A stretch of 64,000 nt of DNA from JAAFHZ01 sp964247085 (GCA_964247085.1 CAXTSX010000017.1:4393-68392), one strand, 5' to 3'. Shown: positions 8,328 through 17,347, counted from the first letter of the stretch. Notes: generated from the sequence alone by a model not told the origin. A program made the numbers and translations.

Positions 8328-9572
8328 ATGGAAAAGTTGGTGGACTTGGATGCCATTTTGCTGCCTTGGCATCGATCAGGTGTCAAGCTGGGGCTAGAGA
8401 ATATTAAAGAAGTGTTAGCGGCATTGGGCAGTCCCCACTGCGCCTTGCCGGTGGTGCATGTGGCGGGTACCAATGGTAAAGGCTCCACCTGTGCTTACTT
8501 AGCCAGTATTCTCACAGCAGCGGGTTATAAAGTGGGCCGCTATACTTCGCCCCATTTAGTAGATTGGAACGAGCGAATTTGCATTGATGGCCAGCCGATC
8601 GAGACCGATCGATTAACGGCGATTATTCATCAGATTCAAAATACTGCCACAGACAATGCCCTGACCAAGTTTGAACTAATTACTACTGCTGCTTGGCTGT
8701 ATTTTGCCCAGGAGCAGGTCGATATCGCTGTGATTGAGGTGGGACTGGGCGGACGACTGGATGCCACGAACGTGATCGATCGACCGCTGGTGAGTGTGAT
8801 TACCAGCATTAGTCGGGAGCATTGGCAGCAGCTTGGCGAAACCATCCCCGAAATTGCCGCTGAAAAAGCCGGGATTATTAAATTAGGTTGTCCGGTGGTG
8901 ATTGGTCAACTGCCGCTAGCGGCGGTGACAGTGATTCGACAAAAAGCCGCTGATTTGCAGTGTGTGCTGACTCAGATTGAATTGGCTCGCGAACTCCAAC
9001 CGGAGCCGCAGCGCCATGCTATAGCCTATGGTATTGAATATTCTTTACCGCTGTTGGGTGCTATCCAGCTCCATAACTCGGCACTGGCGATCGCCACCAT
9101 CCAAATATTACAAAAACAAGGCTGGCAAATTGATTTGGCCGCCATTCAGCAAGGTATGGCGCAGACCCAATGGCCAGGCAGATTGCAATGGACGATTTGG
9201 CAAGGCCAGCCCTTGCTAATTGACGGTGCCCACAATATAGAGTCGGCGATCGCCCTGCGCGGTTATGTGGATGCCTTGCAGAAGCCCGTGACCTGGGTGA
9301 TCGGAATGCTGACGACCAAAGAACATTTGCCCATTTTGCAAGCATTGCTGCGGGTCGGGGATATTGTGCATTTTGTGCCTGTGCCCGATGAACTCACTGC
9401 CGATTCGGCTGAGTTGGTGAAAGTTGTTCGATCGATACACCCTGCCATGGAAGTTCATGCTCATTCGGACTGGCCAACTGGTCTGAATACTGCTTACCTC
9501 AGTCCTAATTTGGTAGTGATGTCTGGCTCACTTTATTTGTTAGGCGACCTGTGGCGGAAGATTCGGTCATAG
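8328..9572 (+). CDS. folC: Bifunctional folylpolyglutamate synthase/dihydrofolate synthase
   Basis: Mur-ligase-family enzyme that adds glutamate to dihydropteroate and tetrahydrofolates. The P-loop HVAGTNGKGSTCAYL is at residues 43-57, followed by YTSPHLVDWNERI (about 78-90), AVIEVGLGGRLDATNVI (about 136-152) and LLIDGAHNIES (about 300). These are the diagnostic FolC motifs. Length 414 is full. With folK at 19.7 kb it supplies two steps of folate synthesis in the window. Confidence 0.95.
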   Translation: MEKLVDLDAILLPWHRSGVKLGLENIKEVLAALGSPHCALPVVHVAGTNGKGSTCAYLASILTAAGYKVGRYTSPHLVDWNERICIDGQPIETDRLTAIIHQIQNTATDNALTKFELITTAAWLYFAQEQVDIAVIEVGLGGRLDATNVIDRPLVSVITSISREHWQQLGETIPEIAAEKAGIIKLGCPVVIGQLPLAAVTVIRQKAADLQCVLTQIELARELQPEPQRHAIAYGIEYSLPLLGAIQLHNSALAIATIQILQKQGWQIDLAAIQQGMAQTQWPGRLQWTIWQGQPLLIDGAHNIESAIALRGYVDALQKPVTWVIGMLTTKEHLPILQALLRVGDIVHFVPVPDELTADSAELVKVVRSIHPAMEVHAHSDWPTGLNTAYLSPNLVVMSGSLYLLGDLWRKIRS

Positions 9573-9794
9573 TTTTTGCAAATATAATCAGCAATTAATC
9601 ACACCTTAAGGAAAAATTAATAACCGCCGATCCTGGGGATCAGTAATGGTTTGGCGATCCCAGCCGTCTTGAAATACGGTTATCTGTAATGACCAGCACA
9701 AATTTCTCTCGAAAGAATGGGTACTATATAAATAGTGGTAGATCATCAGCCCAAAAAAGCCCCTTCTACCAATGTTGAATTATAGAATTTCTCA

Positions 9795-9980
9795 ATGGAC
9801 CCTGCGCCGTCACCAAATAAATCTTTTAAATCTTTGCCTGCTAGTACCCATGCTTGGGAAGAAGTCTGGGGGACTGTAATTGCCCTCCTGACTCTAACTC
9901 TGCCAATTGCGGCGATCGCCACGTATTCGCCCAGCAGTCCCCCAGGGAATGTAGCCACCGAGGTTTCTATTGTGAAATAA
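9795..9980 (+). CDS. Small single-helix membrane protein, unknown function
   Basis: A 61-residue reading frame with a Pro/Ser-rich N-terminus, the sequence HAWEEVWGTVIALLTLTLPIAAIATY forming one clear hydrophobic helix (about residues 23-44), and a short polar tail. It lies between folC and ppa on their strand, 85 bp before the ppa start. The regular amphipathic-to-hydrophobic layout and ordinary codon use make a real small gene likely, but I do not recognise a family. No function is assigned. Confidence 0.5.
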   Translation: MDPAPSPNKSFKSLPASTHAWEEVWGTVIALLTLTLPIAAIATYSPSSPPGNVATEVSIVK

Positions 9981-10065
9981 CCAGCACTTGCGGTGAGTGC
10001 GACGTTCTCCAAGTAAAATGTTCAAGGGATTAGTTCCTCGACGTTGTTATTTGGAGAATTTTACT

Positions 10066-10575
10066 GTGGATTTAGCGCGGATTCCGGCTCAACCAAAACC
10101 AGGGATTATTAATGTCCTGATCGAAATTGCTGCTGGCAGCAAGAACAAGTATGAGTTTGACAAAGATTTGAATGCCTTTGCTCTCGATCGGGTGTTGTTC
10201 TCGTCAGTGCAGTATCCCTGCGATTATGGCTTCATTCCCAATACTTTAGGCGATGATGGCGATCCTTTGGATGCCATGGTGATCATGGATCAGCCAACTT
10301 TCCCTGGTTGTGTAATTGCTGCTCGTCCGATCGGCATGTTGGAAATGATTGATGGTGGCGATCGGGATGAGAAGATTTTGTGTGTACCGGATAAAGATCC
10401 GCGCTATGCTCAAGTCAAATCGATTAATGATATTTCCCAGCACCGTTTAGATGAAATCACTGAGTTCTTTAAAACCTACAAGAACCTAGAGAAGAAAGTA
10501 ACTGAAATCTTAGGCTGGAAAGACGCTAGTGAAGTTCAAGCACTAGTTAATAAGTGTATTGCTGCTTATAAGTAA
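10066..10575 (+). CDS. ppa: Inorganic pyrophosphatase (family I)
   Basis: Hydrolyses cytoplasmic pyrophosphate to phosphate. I place the start at the GTG at 10066: it is preceded by GGAG at 10052-10055 and gives VDLARIPAQPKPG, the usual cyanobacterial N-terminus, and 169 residues, the family length. The frame is open 23 codons further upstream, but that part has no family resemblance. Active-site segments are KNKYEFDKD, YPCDYGFIPNT, the metal-binding DGDPLDAMV and KDPRYAQVKSINDI. A C/G-rich hairpin repeat follows the stop. Confidence 0.94.
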   Translation: MDLARIPAQPKPGIINVLIEIAAGSKNKYEFDKDLNAFALDRVLFSSVQYPCDYGFIPNTLGDDGDPLDAMVIMDQPTFPGCVIAARPIGMLEMIDGGDRDEKILCVPDKDPRYAQVKSINDISQHRLDEITEFFKTYKNLEKKVTEILGWKDASEVQALVNKCIAAYK

Positions 10576-10577
10576 GA

Positions 10578-10607
10578 GATCCCCCTAGCCCCCTTAAAAA
10601 GGGGAAT
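10578..10607. repeat. Short C-rich/G-rich hairpin element after ppa
   Basis: The motif CCCCCTAGCCCCCTT-AAAA-AGGGGAATT immediately follows the ppa stop and can fold as a CCCCTT/AAGGGG stem. Elements of this type are frequently scattered in cyanobacterial intergenic DNA. It may serve as the ppa terminator, although no long T tract follows. Confidence 0.5.
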
Positions 10608-10650
10608 TAAGAAATTGGGCATTGCTGAATTCAAGTATGAAAATCGATTT

Positions 10651-10750
10651 TGCCCTCACCCCCAACCCCTCTCCCAAAATTGGGCGAGGGGAGCAATAAT
10701 CCGATCCCCCTTCTCCCAAGTCTGGGAGAAGGGGCTAGGGGATGAGGGCG
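10651..10750. repeat. Dispersed C/G-rich hairpin repeat, copy 2 (double form)
   Basis: Two CTCCCA...TGGGAG-type hairpins are joined head to head: CCCTCTCCCAAAATTGGGCGAGGGG, then CCCCCTTCTCCCAAGTCTGGGAGAAGGGG. An outer GCCCTCACCCC pairs with the closing GGGGATGAGGGC. The copy at 34741-34824 has the same double layout, whereas those at 2031 and 50084 are single hairpins. It lies between ppa and panD. Confidence 0.8.
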
Positions 10751-10810
10751 ATTCATCTCTCCGCTCAGCAACGCCAAATTACTCTAGGGCTGAAATACGC
10801 TTTTTTCTCT

Positions 10811-10824
10811 AGCACTTAAGTGCT
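10811..10824. promoter_or_regulatory. 14-bp perfect palindrome upstream of panD
   Basis: AGCACTTAAGTGCT is a perfect palindrome ending 36 bp before the panD ATG. It could be a dimeric regulator site or the tip of a small hairpin. No T run follows, so an intrinsic terminator is unlikely. Function is inference only. Confidence 0.35.
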
Positions 10825-10860
10825 ATCAATGGTAAGTGATTGTCCTTAATCTCCAACTCT

Positions 10861-11277
10861 ATGTACCGCACATTATTGTCTGGAAAAATTCATAGCTGTA
10901 CTGTAACTGATGCCAATTTGCAGTACATGGGTAGTATTAGTATTGATGAACTATTGCTGCAAGCAGCTAACATCATTCCCTACGAGCAGGTGCAGGTTGT
11001 GAATGTCAATAATGGTCAGCGTTTTGTGACCTATGCGATCGCTGCGCCAGCGGGTGAGGGATCGATCGAACTGAATGGAGCGGCGGCGCGGTTGGGTGAA
11101 AAAGGCGATCGACTGATTATTATGACCTATGCCCAGTTTGATGCGGTGGAGATGGCCGATCATCGTCCCCAGGTGGTGATGGTGGACGATCGTAATAATT
11201 TAATTGAAGTTCGAGATTATGATGAGTTATTGGCGGGGCGAAATCCACCGTTGTTAAATAGTGCGGTGGTGCCATAG
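10861..11277 (+). CDS. panD: Aspartate 1-decarboxylase precursor
   Basis: Pyruvoyl-dependent enzyme making beta-alanine for pantothenate. From the ATG at 10861 the protein begins MYRTLLSGKIHSCTVTDANL, the standard PanD N-terminus. The self-processing Gly24-Ser25 bond lies in YMGSISID. NGQRFVTYAI, NGAAARLGEKGDRLII and MTYAQ complete the family pattern. The frame is open to a TTG at 10840, but the ATG gives the standard start. At 138 residues it is slightly longer than the usual 120-130 because of a C-terminal tail after the core. Confidence 0.93.
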   Translation: MYRTLLSGKIHSCTVTDANLQYMGSISIDELLLQAANIIPYEQVQVVNVNNGQRFVTYAIAAPAGEGSIELNGAAARLGEKGDRLIIMTYAQFDAVEMADHRPQVVMVDDRNNLIEVRDYDELLAGRNPPLLNSAVVP

Positions 11278-11800
11278 TCTTTAATAAGGATTGTTAAAAT
11301 GAACTTGTACTTGTGTAGCCTAAATACTTAATTTGTAAGTTTTAGGCTGATAAGTGATCAACAATGGGTAAAATCTATAATAGAGATGTATCAGTAAGGC
11401 AGTTGCATCATTGTGATTATGTCGATTCAATACCACTTCCGTCCCGAGAAAGCTGTTGAAGCAGCAGCAATGTTTCTAAAGCTGCATGACAAGCCTATGT
11501 ATTACCTGGGTTTGCTTAAGCTACTATAGTTTACAGACATGCCCGTGAAATAAATATTACCAAACTTGCGAAAGAAAACCCTTTATGGAAAGGATCTTGT
11601 TCTGTAGATGTATTGCTTTCAATTCAAAAAGGTGGTTTAGTTTCTAGACAGTTGAAAAATAGATATAAAACTATTTTGAAAGCTCTCTTCGACATCACAT
11701 AAAATTTTGGTTGCAAAAGTGAAGATGAAAGTTGTTTTGGTTAATATTAAACACTTGGAATAAGTATTTAAGTTGTTTGATCGCACCACCAAGAACTCGC
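11278..11800. other. 523-bp intergenic stretch with decayed reading frames
   Basis: AT-rich DNA between panD and the convergent gene at 11801. It holds a truncated SocA-like fragment (11419-11529, annotated separately) and then another open frame, 11520-11702. That frame encodes a peptide containing VYRHAREINITKLAKENPLW and ends ILKALFDIT; I do not recognise it and it lacks its own ATG. The overlapping, frame-shifted arrangement suggests a disrupted former gene or gene pair. No clear terminator was seen after panD. Confidence 0.5.
11419..11529 (+). pseudogene. Truncated SocA/Panacea (DUF4065)-like antitoxin fragment
   Basis: A 36-residue frame with FRPEKAVEAAAMFLKLHDK and MYYLGLLKLL, then a TAG stop. 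This resembles the N-terminus of SocA-like/Panacea (DUF4065) antitoxin-domain proteins, which start with a helix ending in a K-A-x-x-A-A pattern and continue with a M-x-Y-x-x-L-L-K-L-L-Y segment. The stop falls exactly where the family continues with a conserved Tyr. Whole-length members exceed 120 residues, so this is a remnant. The match is from memory of the motif on a short peptide. Confidence 0.45.
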
Positions 11801-12439
11801 CTAATAATCGACCTGACTGATTAATAAATCCCGAATAATTGAATTATTCGGCAAAATATTGGCTTGTTGCAGATAGTTGGCCAGAGCGGAAGTCTCGATT
11901 GAATACTTGTGCCGACCTCGAAAAACGAACAAAATCGTCAAAATCATCTCTAAGGCATTAACTCGCAAATCTACTAAGCTACCGCCTATTTCTGGTGATA
12001 ACAGCCGAGAAAAATTATTTTGAACCTGTGGATCACTATCAATTACTGCCGCAGAACGGAGAATGCAAAGACGATTTAGACCAAAATCCTTATAAGAAAA
12101 TAAACGATTGAGAGCAGTGCAAACCTCGTTAGCGGACGGCTCTGTTAACACTACTATTCCAACATTAATTGCTGTTTGTTCGATCGAACACAACAGCTGA
12201 AAATCAATTAAACCTTGATTGAACTGAGCTGGTTCAACTTTCTGCAACTCTTGGACGACCACACCTTTGATCTTCTGACCTTTCAAAAAAGATAAACACA
12301 ATAACAAGCCAGCGGCAATTATTTCCTTCTCTTGCATCAAATAGCGCATCGATGCCCGCACACTAGCGCCTTCATGCTCAAAAGCTTGCATTACCGACTC
12401 CACCTCTTGCTCCGATAATGACTTCTGTTCCAGGCTCAT
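11801..12439 (-). CDS. Conserved-looking hypothetical protein
   Basis: A 212-residue soluble protein that I do not recognise. It starts MSLEQKSLSEQEVESVMQAF, is predominantly helical in appearance, has no signal peptide, and carries one hydrophobic segment (residues about 40-52, IIAAGLLLCLSFL) that looks like a buried helix or beta strand. The central part (GIVVLTEPSANEV, LNRLCILRSAAVIDSD) looks alpha/beta. It is divergent from hisD with 135 bp between them. Codon use and HIP1-core sites resemble the neighbours, so recent acquisition is not suggested. Confidence 0.6.
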   Translation of the reverse strand: MSLEQKSLSEQEVESVMQAFEHEGASVRASMRYLMQEKEIIAAGLLLCLSFLKGQKIKGVVVQELQKVEPAQFNQGLIDFQLLCSIEQTAINVGIVVLTEPSANEVCTALNRLFSYKDFGLNRLCILRSAAVIDSDPQVQNNFSRLLSPEIGGSLVDLRVNALEMILTILFVFRGRHKYSIETSALANYLQQANILPNNSIIRDLLISQVDY

Positions 12440-12574
12440 AATTGATTGTTTGAAGGTGTTGGAATTGTCCAGGTTCTAGTATAAATCCTCCATCACAGCT
12501 TTCCTAAGCGCAAATTAGCTGAACCCGATAAAATCGCGTTAAGCTAGGAGAACCATTACTTGGCGACCCACACC

Positions 12575-13870
12575 ATGCTGCGCATCATTACTCAGCTGGC
12601 TGAAGCCCAGCAAGAGTTGGCTCGAATCCGCTCTCGCAACCAAGATGACCAAGTTGTCCATAAAGAGGCGACCGTCAGAGAAATTATCCAGACAATACGG
12701 CGACAGGGAGATAGTGCGCTACTTCAATATACCGCTGAGTACGACTGTCAGAATTTACCCCTCGATCGACTGCGAGTCAGTGGGTCAGATCTAGATGTGG
12801 CCTATCAGCAGGTTTCCCCGGAACTCCTGCAAGCAATGGAAGTGGCCGCCGCCCAGATTACTGCCTTTCATCGATTGCATTTGCCCAAATCTTGGGTGCA
12901 TTTTGCCCCAGATGATGTCACCTTGGGTCGTCAATACCGACCAGTCGATCGAGCGGGGTTATATATTCCCCGAGGGCGGATGGGTTATCCCAGTACGGTG
13001 TTGATGAATGCCCTGCCAGCGCAAGTGGCCGGGGTGCAGCAGTTGGCAATGGTCACGCCTCCTAATGCTGATGGCTCGATCCCAGCCGCTGTATTGGTAG
13101 CTGCTCAAATCGCGGGGGTGAAGGAAATTTATCGGGTGGGCGGGGCGCAGGCGATCGCTGCTTTAGCCTATGGGACAGAGACCATTCCCAAGGTAGATTT
13201 GATTGCTGGTCCGGGCAATATGTATGTGACCTTGGCTAAGCAATTAGTTTCTGGCGTAGTGGGAATTGATGCGATCGCCTGTTCTCCAGAATTAGTGATT
13301 GTGGCCGATGAACAAGCTCGGGCTGGCATTGTGGCTGCCGATTTGTTGGCACAAGCTGCCCGCGATATCTTAGCGGCGGCGATTTTGATTACCAACGATC
13401 GAGATTTGGCCGAACAAGTGCAACTTATTGTGGCTAAGCAACTAGCTGATCGTTCTCAATCACTTCTCACCGAAAAAGCGATCGCACATCATTGTCTAAT
13501 TATCGTGGTAGACAAAATCAGTCAAGCGGTGGAGTTGACCAACCAGTTCGCTCCGGCTCAGTTAATGCTGTGGGTGTCTGAACCTTGGGAGTTGACGAGT
13601 TCATTCCGACATGCGGGTACAATTTTATTGGGTGGTCATACACCTACAGCTGTCAACAACTATATTGCTGGACCAAATTCTACCGTACCGACTTTTGGCA
13701 CAGCCAGTTTTAGTAGTGGTTTGGGAGTAGAAAACTTCATGAAATATTCTAATCTAATTGAGTATTCATCGACCTCCCTCAGCAAACTGGAACGAGCGAT
13801 TAATGCTTTGGCTCAGGCGGAGGGAATGTTGGCGGATATTGATGCTGTGGAGCGGCGCATTGAAGATTAA
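12575..13870 (+). CDS. hisD: Histidinol dehydrogenase
   Basis: Catalyses the last two oxidations of histidine biosynthesis, L-histidinol to histidine, using NAD+ and zinc. Key segments are PVDRAGLYIPRGRMGYPSTVLMNALPA, YRVGGAQAIAALAYGT, DLIAGPGNMYVTLAK and the late AGPNSTVPTFGTASFSSGLGVENFMK, all typical of HisD. I chose the ATG at 12575 (MLRIITQ, as in other cyanobacteria). A TTG at 12560 in the same frame has a well-spaced AGGAG (12546-12550) and could be the true start, adding five residues. It abuts the convergent GNAT gene with no gap. Confidence 0.94.
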   Translation: MLRIITQLAEAQQELARIRSRNQDDQVVHKEATVREIIQTIRRQGDSALLQYTAEYDCQNLPLDRLRVSGSDLDVAYQQVSPELLQAMEVAAAQITAFHRLHLPKSWVHFAPDDVTLGRQYRPVDRAGLYIPRGRMGYPSTVLMNALPAQVAGVQQLAMVTPPNADGSIPAAVLVAAQIAGVKEIYRVGGAQAIAALAYGTETIPKVDLIAGPGNMYVTLAKQLVSGVVGIDAIACSPELVIVADEQARAGIVAADLLAQAARDILAAAILITNDRDLAEQVQLIVAKQLADRSQSLLTEKAIAHHCLIIVVDKISQAVELTNQFAPAQLMLWVSEPWELTSSFRHAGTILLGGHTPTAVNNYIAGPNSTVPTFGTASFSSGLGVENFMKYSNLIEYSSTSLSKLERAINALAQAEGMLADIDAVERRIED

Positions 13871-14311
13871 TTAGAGAGCCAAAGCATAGTGATAAAAATC
13901 TTGATCCTTGCTGAATCCCAGCGATTCATAGAGAGACTGCGCTGCCATATTGGTAATTTGGGTAGATAAGGCAATTCTTACAGCTCCCGATTCTCGGGCA
14001 AAATCCGCTACTGCTCCTATTAATAGTTTGGCAATACCTTGTTGCCGATCGCTTTCGGCCACAAACAAGTCATTCAAAATCCAAATGGGTTGCATCGAAA
14101 CTGAGGAAAAACTAGGATAAAGCTGTGTAAAGCCGATCAATTGATTTCCCTTGCTCGCTACTAATATCTGAGAATCGCCTTTTTGCAAACGCTCCTCCAA
14201 AAAAGTTCTTGCTGCTCCCAAATCTGAAGGCTGTTGGTAAAACATCCGATATTGATCGAACAGCTGAGATACTTCTTCTAGGTGCTCAGCACGAGCTAGC
14301 AAAATTTTCAT
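13871..14311 (-). CDS. GNAT family N-acetyltransferase
   Basis: A 146-residue acetyl-CoA-dependent acetyltransferase. The acetyl-CoA pyrophosphate-binding motif is visible as VAESDRQQGIAKLLI (about residues 87-101), preceded by WILNDLFV and followed by ALSTQITNMAAQSLYESLGF, the usual GNAT motif B ending. The first residues ILLARAEHLEEVSQLFDQYR also fit. Substrate unknown. Its stop codon is immediately adjacent to the convergent hisD stop. Confidence 0.87.
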   Translation of the reverse strand: MKILLARAEHLEEVSQLFDQYRMFYQQPSDLGAARTFLEERLQKGDSQILVASKGNQLIGFTQLYPSFSSVSMQPIWILNDLFVAESDRQQGIAKLLIGAVADFARESGAVRIALSTQITNMAAQSLYESLGFSKDQDFYHYALAL

Positions 14312-14476
14312 TTTTGTTCACTGCCTCTACTTGCCGATAGACTTCCAACATTTAGTTTATCAATTCAAATCAAAGATGATAGAAAACTGCTGGCGCTAGC
14401 TAAAATGCCAAGAATTAAGATTCGATCCTGAATCTGCGAGAATCAAGGGAAGACCTTAAATACAGCGCTTAAAAAT

Positions 14477-15034
14477 ATGCAAGATGCGATCGATCAACTG
14501 CGCTTCCCCGCCCCCTGGTTTGAATATTGGTTACTGCCCGTCAGCTTTTTTGAAAACCAAATTCAGAAATTCCACAGTGGCCAAGACTCCTTTTGGCTCA
14601 GCCCCGAGCATCACCGCTATGAAGCCTTTCAAACCATCTTGTTTGAACAGGAAAGCTTCACCAACGAACAGCTAGAGCAATATATTGAACTCTGTGCGAT
14701 CGATGAAGACCAGACCATGGCTAAAACGGCCTTAAACAACTTACTCTCTTGCCCGTCTCTCACCGCTGAACAATATAGGCACCTGACTAAGCACTCCGCG
14801 TTTGCCAACTACACTGCTCAGAACATTATCTGGCAAAATCGAATGCGGGCGGCGATGCAAGAACCCAGCATCTCGGAGGCGGCCTTTATCGAAATACTGG
14901 CGCGGAAAGACAGCATCATCGAAAGAGAATTAGCCAATGCGACCAGCCTCTCGCGCAAGCAACTGGAAATAATTGCTGCTAAAGGAAGTGATAAACCGAT
15001 TCGGACGATCGCCAAAAGTAGATTGGGTTGGTAA
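14477..15034 (+). CDS. Helical-repeat protein, possibly LRV-like
   Basis: A 185-residue soluble protein without a recognised family name. The second half reads as repeated helical units of the form [LF]-[TS]-x-[EK]-Q-L/Y followed by an A-rich helix: FTNEQLEQYIELCA, LTAEQYRHLTKHSA, ISEAAFIEILARK, LSRKQLEIIAAKG. Each unit continues into a second helix with A and N (for example TAKSR, ELANATS). This resembles leucine-rich-variant/HEAT-like protein-binding repeats. The N-terminal 60 residues are rich in Trp, Phe and Tyr. Function unknown; the repeat reading is inference. Confidence 0.6.
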   Translation: MQDAIDQLRFPAPWFEYWLLPVSFFENQIQKFHSGQDSFWLSPEHHRYEAFQTILFEQESFTNEQLEQYIELCAIDEDQTMAKTALNNLLSCPSLTAEQYRHLTKHSAFANYTAQNIIWQNRMRAAMQEPSISEAAFIEILARKDSIIERELANATSLSRKQLEIIAAKGSDKPIRTIAKSRLGW

Positions 15035-15189
15035 TCTTGACCAGTAAATTCACGAAATACCACTAATCTGCTTCGGGTAGATTTTTGATACTGGTATTCC
15101 GGGAGTTGGGCACTAGTCGCAGCAGGCAGTGTCCGGTTAGCTGATATCATGATCTATGGATTGGCCAATACATCACAGCAGATTTAGTA

Positions 15190-16074
15190 ATGGGAAAAAC
15201 TTGGGAAATTGACTTCTATTCCCGTCCGATTTTAGATGATCAACAGAAAAAGGTTTGGGAGCTGCTGGTTTGTGAAAGCCCTCAGAGTACTCGTCAATCC
15301 GCCGATTCCTTATTTCGGTTTGCCCAAAATTGCCCTAGCGATCGAGTAAATGCTGCTTGGCTCAGCGATGCCTTACAGCAAGCGATCAAGCTGTCCACAG
15401 AAGCCCCCCAAGGGATTCGCTTCTTTCGGCGGCAGATGAACAATATGATTCTAAAAGCTTGTAAAGACGTGGGTATTCCAGCCACGCCTAGTCGGCGCAC
15501 CATTGCCGTACAACATTGGCTGCAACAAAGAGAGTCAGAGGTTTACAGCCTGGATCCGACCTATCAGAAGCAGCCTGCTCCCTCGGTGCAAATGATGTCT
15601 GATCCGCCGCAGCCTTTGCCGGATGCGATTATGGGCAACAAGTGGGCCTTTGTAAATTTGGCCGCTAGTGAATTACAAGACATGCCGGACTGGTCGATCG
15701 GCTTTTCCGAAGCTTTCCCCCTGGAGTTAGCCAATATTGCTCCCGATTGTCAGGTACCGGGTCTATTGATTTTTAGCGATCGAGCCATTCCGATTGCCGC
15801 TTGGATTTCAGGGCTAGAACTAGCGATGGTGCGCTATTCTCCGGCTCCCCAAAGCCAAATATTACTAGAAACTGGTGCCAGCAACAGTTGGACATTAGCT
15901 AATCTAGATATATCTACCCAGATGGTGATTGCTAACGAAGCGGTAAGTTTTGAGCGCGCCAAGCAAAAATCCAACGGCGTACATTTCTTAGCAGTGCAGT
16001 CTGACCCCACCGCCGAAGACTTTGCCGGATTTTGGTTATTGCAAGAGGCAGGAGCCGCTAGTGGATATTTCTGA
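15190..16074 (+). CDS. Tab2/Atab2 family (DUF1092) RNA-binding protein
   Basis: Member of the Tab2 family, in chloroplasts required for translation of photosystem mRNAs (psaB in Chlamydomonas, both photosystems in Arabidopsis) through RNA binding. The N-terminal WEIDFYSRPILDDQQKKVWELL is the family signature. FRRQMNNMILKACKDVGIPATPSRRT near residues 78-103 and the C-terminal GVHFLAVQSDPTAEDFAGFWLL are also conserved. Length 294 is full. The last 14 nt overlap the start of the PmbA-like gene, so the two are likely translationally coupled. Confidence 0.88.
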   Translation: MGKTWEIDFYSRPILDDQQKKVWELLVCESPQSTRQSADSLFRFAQNCPSDRVNAAWLSDALQQAIKLSTEAPQGIRFFRRQMNNMILKACKDVGIPATPSRRTIAVQHWLQQRESEVYSLDPTYQKQPAPSVQMMSDPPQPLPDAIMGNKWAFVNLAASELQDMPDWSIGFSEAFPLELANIAPDCQVPGLLIFSDRAIPIAAWISGLELAMVRYSPAPQSQILLETGASNSWTLANLDISTQMVIANEAVSFERAKQKSNGVHFLAVQSDPTAEDFAGFWLLQEAGAASGYF

Positions 16075-17347
16075 ACAGCTCCTGGAGCTGTCTGCTAAAG
16101 CCGGGGCGGAAATGGCTGAGGTCTATCAATCTCAGTCCTTTTCGCGCCCAATTTTCTTTGAGGCCAATCGACTGAAACAGTTGGAAAGTGCTCAGAGCGA
16201 AGGTACTGCTCTACGGCTCTGGCGTAATGGCCAGCCCGGCTTAGCTGTGGCCTTTGGCCCAGTTGATCCGCAGCTGTTGGTCGATAAAACGTTGGCCATC
16301 GCTGAATTGAATGCCGCCGAAACCCCCCAGCTGAATAGTGGGGGCAAAAAGATTTACCCCGATCTGGGCAAAATGGTGGAAGTGGACGAACTGTTGGCGA
16401 TGGGGCGAGATTCCATCCAAATTATTCGGACGGCCTTTCCCGAGGTTTTGTGTAGCAGCCAGTGGGACTGTGAATCGGAAACTACCCGGCTAGTAAATAG
16501 TCTGGGGCTGGACTGTAGCTATACCGACACCACGCTCAGTGCTTACATTGCCGCTGAATGGATTCGGGGTGAAGATTTTTTGGCGATCGGCGATGGCCAA
16601 ACCCAGCGTGATTTTCTGGAACCAGAAAAAATTGTCCAGCAAATTTTTCAGCGGCTGCGCTGGGCTAATAAAAACGTGCCCTCTCCCAGTGGCAAGATGC
16701 CCGTAATCTTCACCGCCAAAGCTGCTGATATGTTGTGGGAAACAGTCCAAGCGGCGATCAATGGCAAACAAGTGGTCGAAGGTGCTTCCCCTTGGAACGA
16801 CAGGTTGGGTCAGATGGTCATGTCCGAGCAGTTGACGATCACCCAAGAACCTACCAAAGGTCCGTACAGTTGTCCTTTTGACGATGAGGGTACTCCCACC
16901 AGACCTTTAAGCTTTGTCAAAAAAGGCAAGTTGCAATTATTTTATGCCGATCGCACCGTGGGCGAAAATTTGGGCTCGGGTTCCACCGGCTGTGGTTTTC
17001 GGCCTGGCCTGGGCAGCTATCCCACCCCCGGTTTGGTCAATTTGCTGATTGCCCCCGGCGATCAGTCTTTAGCCGAATTGATTGGGTCGATCGATCGTGG
17101 CCTAATTGTTGATCAAGTTTTGGGCGGTGGCGCGGGGATTTCGGGAGAGTTTTCGATCAACGTTGATTTAGGTTATTTAGTCCAACGCGGTGAGATAATT
17201 GGCCGAGTTAAGGATACGATGGTCAGTGGCAACGTTTACAGCGCCCTCAAAAATATTGTGGCACTGGGCAATGATGCGGACTGGAATGGTCCTTGCTATA
17301 CGCCTTCCATTTTAGTGGAAGGTTTATCAGTCACTGGCCGTGATTAG
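16061..17347 (+). CDS. TldD/PmbA family protein, PmbA (TldE)-like
   Basis: A 428-residue protein of the TldD/PmbA family, which in E. coli forms a TldD-TldE protease complex that processes modified peptides such as microcin B17. I chose the GTG at 16061, preceded by AGGAG at 16050-16054, which restores the usual N-terminus and overlaps the Tab2 gene by 14 nt. Marks are GTALRLWRNGQPGLA, ASPWNDRLG, FDDEGTPTRPLSFVKKGKL and GGGAGISGEFSINVDLGYLVQRGEIIG. The protein has no HEXXXH and in fact no histidine, so it is the non-catalytic PmbA-type partner, not TldD. Confidence 0.85.
   Translation: MDISEQLLELSAKAGAEMAEVYQSQSFSRPIFFEANRLKQLESAQSEGTALRLWRNGQPGLAVAFGPVDPQLLVDKTLAIAELNAAETPQLNSGGKKIYPDLGKMVEVDELLAMGRDSIQIIRTAFPEVLCSSQWDCESETTRLVNSLGLDCSYTDTTLSAYIAAEWIRGEDFLAIGDGQTQRDFLEPEKIVQQIFQRLRWANKNVPSPSGKMPVIFTAKAADMLWETVQAAINGKQVVEGASPWNDRLGQMVMSEQLTITQEPTKGPYSCPFDDEGTPTRPLSFVKKGKLQLFYADRTVGENLGSGSTGCGFRPGLGSYPTPGLVNLLIAPGDQSLAELIGSIDRGLIVDQVLGGGAGISGEFSINVDLGYLVQRGEIIGRVKDTMVSGNVYSALKNIVALGNDADWNGPCYTPSILVEGLSVTGRD

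Noticed and set aside
9028..9464. Open frames on both strands inside folC
   Set aside because: They overlap the folC coding region and show no family resemblance; typical shadow frames.
16022..16060. Longer start for the PmbA-like protein
   Set aside because: The extension is coding sequence of the Tab2 gene in another phase. The GTG at 16061 with a good AGGAG is the better start.
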